Assembly: GCA_007121695.1 (NCBI GenBank)
Contig: SKKC01000186.1
Location: 1 to 10,869 of the forward strand
DNA: 10,869 bases
Reading direction: 5' to 3'
Source: Spirochaetales bacterium
GTDB taxonomy: Bacteria; Spirochaetota; Spirochaetia; DSM-27196; SKKC01
Positions 6,916 through 10,869 of this stretch are shown piece after piece (position 1 is the stretch's first letter; each line of letters starts with the position of its first letter). The position numbers and the translations under genes were made by a program. The notes beneath the pieces were generated by a model. The model did no database searches. It was given only the letters and a program-made list of their open reading frames with translations, and was not told the DNA's origin.

Positions 6916-8250
6916 CTACTCGTCGTCGTCGTGAGCTTCGTATACGCGACGACTTACAAGGTCGCGCAGTTCGTTCTGAAGACGCTCGGGGGCCTTATCG
7001 ATAATATCTTCGAAGAAACCCATAAGAAGCGTTTCTTCCGCCTCTATTGGCGAATACCCGCGCGATTTCAGATAGTGCAGCTGCAGGAAGTCAAGTTTTC
7101 CGGTGCTCGAGCCGTGACTGCAGCGCACGTCGTCTGTGTTGATCTGCAGGGTCGGGATGCTGTCCGAGCGCGCACCATCGTTCATGACGAGGTTCTTGTT
7201 AGTCAGGTAGGCATCTGTTTTCGTCGCGTTCGGCGCAACTTCAATGAGCCCCTGATAGATGGCGTGCGCTTCGTCACGCACCGCGCCCTTGTAGTAGGTT
7301 CGGCTCTCTGCGTGGGGAGCACGGTGATGCTGCACCGTCCGCATATCCATTTGCTGATCCTGGAACGGGAAGTACAGTCCGTTCAGGCGTACAAGAGACC
7401 CTGGGCCGTCGAGGGTGCAGTCGAAGCGGGACTTCGACAACATGCCGCCAAAGTTGCACAGATAGTGCTGCAGATCGCCGTCTTTCTGAATGCTGCCGTT
7501 TCCGAAGCAGAAATACGTAGAGTCGATATTGAGGTTCTGAACGGCCATGAACCGGACGTGTGACTCTTCGCCTATCGTTACGCCTATTCCTTCGTTTACC
7601 AGAACCTCGCCTTCCTCGGCGCCCGACAGGGTCTGCACAATCATTGCGTCTACGAGATGTTCTGCCACGATTACGTGATAGGGTGCGAGCACTGCTTCGT
7701 CGTCTTCGACAGAGTTTTCGATATATATCGGATCCTTCAGACGAGTATTCTCTGGAAGATACACGAACGTGCCGTGCGTCAGGGCGGCAAAATTCCATAA
7801 CTGCAGCTTGTTGTCTGCGTTCTCCAGGTATTCGCGAAGAACCGGCTCGGCCTTCTGCTGCACTATTTCGGCCATATCGCTTCCGTAGGCACCGCGAGCC
7901 GCGTCGCGGAGACTTGCAACCACAAGCCCGGCGGACTCTGCCTCCGCCGAAAGAGCGAAGCCGACACAGACACCATTCTCGAATCGGATAAGTGCGCTCG
8001 CGTCGTCGGGAAGAGAGACCGATCCGTCGGTACTGCCACTGTCCCGCAACGCATAGCGGTCGAAATCATAGGACGTAAGATCGGTTCGACGCCATTCTTC
8101 GAGCTCCGTTGTTGGCCACTGTTCTACAGTAAAGCGTGTCAGAGCTGCAGTACGCAGATCGCGCAACCACGACGGATCGTCCTGATTCTGTATGTAGTCG
8201 GACAATGCACCTGTACCTTCGTACAGGTGCTCTTTTTGTGAAGTACTCAC
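6916..8250 (-). CDS. sufD: Fe-S cluster assembly protein SufD
   Basis: A 444-residue SufD, partner of SufB in the SufBC2D scaffold that assembles [4Fe-4S] clusters. It has the SufBD beta-helix core from about residue 150 to 400 and the conserved DDVRCSHGSSTGKLD segment. There H379 matches the functional histidine known as H360 in Escherichia coli SufD. FYL is replaced by LQLHYLKSRG, which is still within the family. The N-terminal region has the usual EEWRRTDL. The start is a GTG at 8250 with GGGG 8 bases upstream, 20 bases after the sufB stop. The C-terminus ends in DDDE, coded by a GAC/GAT repeat. A perfect 10-bp inverted repeat lies within its first 15 codons (see the entry at 8207-8237). 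Confidence 0.95.
   Translation of the reverse strand: MSTSQKEHLYEGTGALSDYIQNQDDPSWLRDLRTAALTRFTVEQWPTTELEEWRRTDLTSYDFDRYALRDSGSTDGSVSLPDDASALIRFENGVCVGFALSAEAESAGLVVASLRDAARGAYGSDMAEIVQQKAEPVLREYLENADNKLQLWNFAALTHGTFVYLPENTRLKDPIYIENSVEDDEAVLAPYHVIVAEHLVDAMIVQTLSGAEEGEVLVNEGIGVTIGEESHVRFMAVQNLNIDSTYFCFGNGSIQKDGDLQHYLCNFGGMLSKSRFDCTLDGPGSLVRLNGLYFPFQDQQMDMRTVQHHRAPHAESRTYYKGAVRDEAHAIYQGLIEVAPNATKTDAYLTNKNLVMNDGARSDSIPTLQINTDDVRCSHGSSTGKLDFLQLHYLKSRGYSPIEAEETLLMGFFEDIIDKAPERLQNELRDLVSRRVYEAHDDDE
8207..8237 (+). other. perfect inverted repeat with T-run inside the 5' end of sufD
   Basis: GCACCTGTAC at 8207-8216 and GTACAGGTGC at 8221-8230 are perfect 10-base arms around a CTTC loop. They are followed on the + strand by TCTTTTT at 8231-8237. 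Read on the + strand it has the form of an intrinsic terminator. Read on the sufD strand it is a hairpin starting about 20 bases after the GTG. No + strand gene is known to need a terminator here. Confidence 0.55.
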
Positions 8251-8270
8251 TCTGTGTTCCCCTTTTTCCG

Positions 8271-9674
8271 TTACCCGACCGAGCCTTCCATCTCGAGTTC
8301 AATGAGCCGGTTCAACTCAACCGCGTACTCCATGGGAAGCTGCTTTACGAGTGGATCGAGAAAACCGTTGACGATCATGGTGCTCGCCTCTTCCTCGTCC
8401 ATTCCACGACTCGTCAGATAGAAAAGCTGCTCTTCGGATATCTTGGATACGCGTGCCTCGTGTTCGATCGAGACGTCGTCGCTCATGATATCCATATACG
8501 GATATGTGTTGCTCTTGCTCTCCGGATCGAGGATCAGCGCGTCACATTCGACGTGACTGCGAACATTAGTCAGACCAGGCTCGACTTTGATCTGCCCGCG
8601 ATAACTCGCAATACCGCCGTCCTTGCTGATCGACTTGGACGTAATAACGCTCGATGTATTGGACGCGCAATGAACACACTTTCCTCCGGTGTCCTGTTCC
8701 TGCCCCTTGCCTCCGAAGGCTATGGAGAGAATCTCGCCGTGTGCCCCTTCGCCCATGAGCCATACCGAGGGGTACTTCATGGTCCGCTTGCTGCCCAGAT
8801 TACCGTCCACCCACTCGACCGTGGCGTCCTTGTATGCGACACCCCGTTTGGTAACGAGGTTGTACACGTCGCTCGACCAGTTCTGTATGGTGGAGTAGCG
8901 AACCCGCGCGCCTTCGAGCGCGACAATTTCGACAACTGCGGAATGCAGACTGTCGGTTGCAAACACAGGCGCCGTACACCCTTCGACGTAATGCACAAAA
9001 CTGCCTTTGTCCGCGATAATGAGCGTTCGTTCGAACTGACCGAAGTTCTGGGAGTTGATACGGAAATATGCCTGCAGGGGGACGTCCACGTGCACCCCCG
9101 GTGGAATATAGACGAAGCTTCCCCCACTCCACACCGCGCTGTTCAGTGCAGCAAACTTGTTGTCGGAGTACGGTATGACCGTTCCGAAAAACTTCCGCAC
9201 AAGATCGGGATGCTCTCGAACCGCCGTTTCGGGATCGGTAAATATTACTCCCTTGTCCTTCAGTTCCTGCTGTATGTTGTGGTACACCATTTCAGAGTCG
9301 TACTGTGCACCGACTCCGGCAAGATACTTGCGTTCAGCCTCGGGTATACCCAGCCTGTCGTAGGTTTCCTTTATAGCAGCAGGAACATCGTCCCAGGAAT
9401 CGTACTGCTTCTCCGACGGCTTGGCATAATAGTAGATGTCGTCGAAATCTATATCCGAGAGGTCACCACCCCAGTTCGGCATAGGCTTGGCACGAAAGGT
9501 CTTGAGGCTTTCGAGGCGAAACTCGCGCATCCAGTCGGGTTCACCCTTGTGATCGCTGATGGCGTGAATAACTTCTTCGTTCAAGCCCTTTTCGGTCTTG
9601 AAAACGCTCTCGTCGGGATAGTGAAAACCGTACTTGTAATCTTCTACCTTTACCTGTTCCTGCTCAGTGCTCAT
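8271..9674 (-). CDS. sufB: Fe-S cluster assembly scaffold SufB
   Basis: A 467-residue SufB, the main scaffold subunit of SufBC2D, on which Fe-S clusters are built in the cytoplasm. The SufBD core shows HYVEGCTAP (C233), GGKGQEQDTGGKCVHCASNTSS at 321-342 and the region SHVECDALILDP with C377. Going 28 residues on, SIEHEA gives H405 and E406. This spacing matches C405, H433 and E434 of the Escherichia coli protein, so the essential residues appear kept. The ATG at 9674 lies 11 bases inside the end of sufC and has GGAGG 6 bases upstream, within the sufC tail. The tight overlap points to coupled synthesis of SufC and SufB, as expected for subunits of one complex. Confidence 0.97.
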   Translation of the reverse strand: MSTEQEQVKVEDYKYGFHYPDESVFKTEKGLNEEVIHAISDHKGEPDWMREFRLESLKTFRAKPMPNWGGDLSDIDFDDIYYYAKPSEKQYDSWDDVPAAIKETYDRLGIPEAERKYLAGVGAQYDSEMVYHNIQQELKDKGVIFTDPETAVREHPDLVRKFFGTVIPYSDNKFAALNSAVWSGGSFVYIPPGVHVDVPLQAYFRINSQNFGQFERTLIIADKGSFVHYVEGCTAPVFATDSLHSAVVEIVALEGARVRYSTIQNWSSDVYNLVTKRGVAYKDATVEWVDGNLGSKRTMKYPSVWLMGEGAHGEILSIAFGGKGQEQDTGGKCVHCASNTSSVITSKSISKDGGIASYRGQIKVEPGLTNVRSHVECDALILDPESKSNTYPYMDIMSDDVSIEHEARVSKISEEQLFYLTSRGMDEEEASTMIVNGFLDPLVKQLPMEYAVELNRLIELEMEGSVG

Positions 9675-10443
9675 GAACGACCTCCTCTTCCTCTTCTTCT
9701 ATGCCATGCTGCTTGCGAACCCAGTCGTAGCCTCGCTCTTCCAGGGTTTCAACCAGCTCGCGACCACCACTGGTTACAATGGTGCCTTTATACATGATGT
9801 GGACAAAATCCGGTTTTATGTAGTCGAGAATGCGCTGGTAGTGCGTAATGACCATGGCACCGAAGGCGTCACCGCGAAGCTCGTTCAGGCCATTTGCCAC
9901 GATTCGCAGAGCATCGATATCGAGACCACTGTCGGTCTCGTCCATGACCGCGAACGACGGCTTGAGCATCAGCATCTGCAGTACTTCCATACGCTTCTTT
10001 TCGCCACCCGAAAACCCTTCATTCAGATAACGGTTAATGAAGTTCTGGTCCATGTTCATGAAGTCCAGCCAGCTTCGAAGCTCCTTTATAAAGGCTGCCG
10101 CCTTGAAGTCTTCTTCGCCAAACCTGATCTCGGCTGCCCGCTTCAGAAAGCGCCCGACCGTAACACCTGGAATTTCCACCGGGTACTGGAAGGCCATGAA
10201 CAGACCCAACCTCGCACGCTCGTGCGTCTCCATCTCCAGAATGTTCTCTCCGTCGACAAGTATTTCGCCTCCGGTGACCTCATAGGACGGATGTCCGAAA
10301 ATCACGTTGCTTAACGTGCTCTTGCCGCTACCGTTCGGTCCCATAAGAGCGTGAATCTGCCCGCTCTCCATGGTGAGATCGATTCCGTTGAGAATGGGAG
10401 TATCCTCAATCTTTGCCTTCAGACCCTTAATTTCGAGTTTCAT
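9664..10443 (-). CDS. sufC: Fe-S cluster assembly ATPase SufC
   Basis: A 259-residue ABC-type ATPase, the energy-providing subunit of SufBC2D. The Walker A motif is GPNGSGKST at 35-43, the Q-loop lies in FQYPVEIPG, and the signature FSGGEKKR is at 144-151. Walker B with the SufC-specific DETDSGLDIDAL starts near 168, and the switch histidine is H201 in ITHYQR. I chose the ATG at 10443 (MKLEIKGL) because the family begins there and AGGAG precedes it by 10 bases. An in-frame ATG at 10500 would overlap the upstream gene and add 19 residues with no family match. The C-terminal tail holds six glutamates whose codons also form the sufB ribosome site. Confidence 0.96.
   Translation of the reverse strand: MKLEIKGLKAKIEDTPILNGIDLTMESGQIHALMGPNGSGKSTLSNVIFGHPSYEVTGGEILVDGENILEMETHERARLGLFMAFQYPVEIPGVTVGRFLKRAAEIRFGEEDFKAAAFIKELRSWLDFMNMDQNFINRYLNEGFSGGEKKRMEVLQMLMLKPSFAVMDETDSGLDIDALRIVANGLNELRGDAFGAMVITHYQRILDYIKPDFVHIMYKGTIVTSGGRELVETLEERGYDWVRKQHGIEEEEEEVVHEH
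9681..9685 (-). promoter_or_regulatory. sufB ribosome binding site within the sufC tail
   Basis: GGAGG on the - strand, 6 bases before the sufB ATG. It lies in the Glu-Glu-Val codons at the end of sufC, so the same bases serve as coding sequence and as a ribosome site. Confidence 0.75.
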
Positions 10444-10477
10444 GTATCTGCTGCTCCTGTGCGTAAATTTAAAATTT

Positions 10478-10780
10478 CTAAATGGGATATCCGAGTTCAA
10501 GTCGAGCTTCTTCGCTCATGAAATCAAGACTCCAGGGAGGATTCCAGACGAGGTTACACTCGATTTTTTCGATACCGGTTAACCGACGAAGTGTTTCGGT
10601 CATATCGTTTTCGATCACGTCGGCGAGAGGGCATCCCGGCGACGTCAGTGTGTAGTCGATTTCGATTCGGTCTTCGTGCGGCTCTACACGGTACACAAGG
10701 CCTACGTCTACGATATTCATACCTATTTCGGGGTCGATCACATGTTTCAGTGCATCGAGCACATCACCTTTTGACAGCAC
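10478..10780 (-). CDS. SufT-like DUF59/MIP18 family Fe-S protein maturation factor
   Basis: A 100-residue stand-alone DUF59 (MIP18) protein. Members in SUF operons, such as SufT of Staphylococcus aureus, help Fe-S protein maturation. The family pattern is clear: VIDPEIGMNIVDVGLVY at about 14-30, YTLTSPGCPLADVIE with the key cysteine C50, and the closing VWNPPWSLDFMSEEARLELGY. A second cysteine is C75. I chose the GTG at 10780 because GGAGG lies 5 bases upstream and the product then starts MLSKGDVLDALK like its relatives. A longer frame would begin at a TTG at 10807. It is the first visible gene of the SUF operon, 34 bases before sufC; what lies further upstream is outside the window. Confidence 0.9.
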   Translation of the reverse strand: MLSKGDVLDALKHVIDPEIGMNIVDVGLVYRVEPHEDRIEIDYTLTSPGCPLADVIENDMTETLRRLTGIEKIECNLVWNPPWSLDFMSEEARLELGYPI

Positions 10781-10785
10781 GTCCA

Positions 10786-10790
10786 CCTCC
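10786..10790 (-). promoter_or_regulatory. ribosome binding site that decides the sufT-like start
   Basis: GGAGG on the - strand, 5 bases before the GTG at 10780. It falls inside any longer reading frame, which supports the shorter protein. Confidence 0.75.
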
Positions 10791-10825
10791 GTAGTTAACG
10801 CTAACAATCCGCTATGGAAAAGTTT

Positions 10826-10850
10826 TATCGTTTAAAGACGATACCATATC
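10826..10850 (-). promoter_or_regulatory. palindromic AT-rich region upstream of the SUF operon, candidate operator/promoter
   Basis: TATCGT at 10826-10831 and ACGATA at 10838-10843 are perfect 6-base inverted arms with a 6-base spacer. A second short palindrome, GATA-3-TATC on either strand, overlaps it at 10840-10850. On the - strand GATAAA, overlapping one arm, could be a -10 element (4 of 6), with only a weak -35 about 17 bases upstream. Its place, 46 bases before the first SUF gene, fits a regulated promoter. The regulator cannot be named; it does not clearly match a Fur or IscR site. Confidence 0.38.
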
Positions 10851-10869
10851 GGGTGTTCTTGGAAAAGGG

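Noticed and set aside
8136..9797. A long open + strand frame of 553 codons opposite sufD, sufB and sufC
   Set aside because: The other strand encodes clear SufD, SufB and SufC proteins over the same bases. The open frame follows from their codon use, and its product matches no family I know.
10465..10477. An AT-only palindromic patch (AAATTT, A, AAATTT) between the sufT-like gene and sufC as an internal promoter
   Set aside because: It could supply a -10-like sequence, but no matching -35 was found and the short gap fits simple co-transcription.
1..10869. Mobile elements, CRISPR arrays, tRNA or rRNA genes, prophage or defence genes
   Set aside because: No direct-repeat arrays, transposase-like proteins, terminal repeats or RNA gene patterns were seen; the window looks like a housekeeping region.

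Overview
The window is a compact bacterial segment, with roughly even GC and every gap between genes under about 110 bases. It is dominated by iron-sulfur (Fe-S) proteins: nine of the thirteen genes either build Fe-S clusters or belong to families that carry one. Good Shine-Dalgarno sites before several genes argue against Bacteroidota. The style of the MiaB and MtaB proteins and the order sufT-like, sufC, sufB, sufD, Rieske would fit a free-living spirochaete (Spirochaeta/Salinispira-like). That placement is an inference from memory with low to moderate confidence.

Left part, + strand (1-4653): the 3' part of miaB overlaps mtaB by 4 bases. An unrecognised 265-residue gene starts 2 bases after the mtaB stop and overlaps a spore-photoproduct-lyase-like radical SAM gene by 17 bases. 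After a gap of about 90 bases with a possible promoter come an A-type Fe-S carrier (HesB/IscA/SufA family) and a 76-residue protein of unknown function. The packing suggests one operon, possibly with a second promoter before the carrier.

Middle (4650-6583): a Sua5-type threonylcarbamoyl-AMP synthase lies on the - strand and overlaps the previous gene tail to tail. A class I SAM-dependent methyltransferase on the + strand is divergent from it.

Right part, - strand (10780 down to 6592): a SUF operon reads sufT-like (DUF59/MIP18), sufC, sufB, sufD, Rieske ferredoxin. It ends 8 bases from the methyltransferase stop. No cysteine desulfurase or sulfur-transfer protein is present in the window. A palindromic AT-rich region before the first gene is the best candidate for the operon's control region.

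How the genes fit together: SUF proteins assemble clusters and the A-type carrier would deliver them. MiaB, MtaB and the photoproduct-lyase-like protein are radical SAM enzymes that depend on such clusters. Sua5 makes the activated threonylcarbamoyl group for t6A37 in tRNA, which MtaB then methylthiolates, while MiaB acts on i6A37. The most novel points are the lyase-like protein, which appears to lack two residues of the canonical repair radical relay, and the unknown gene coupled to it. No RNA genes, CRISPR arrays, insertion sequences or phage genes were seen.
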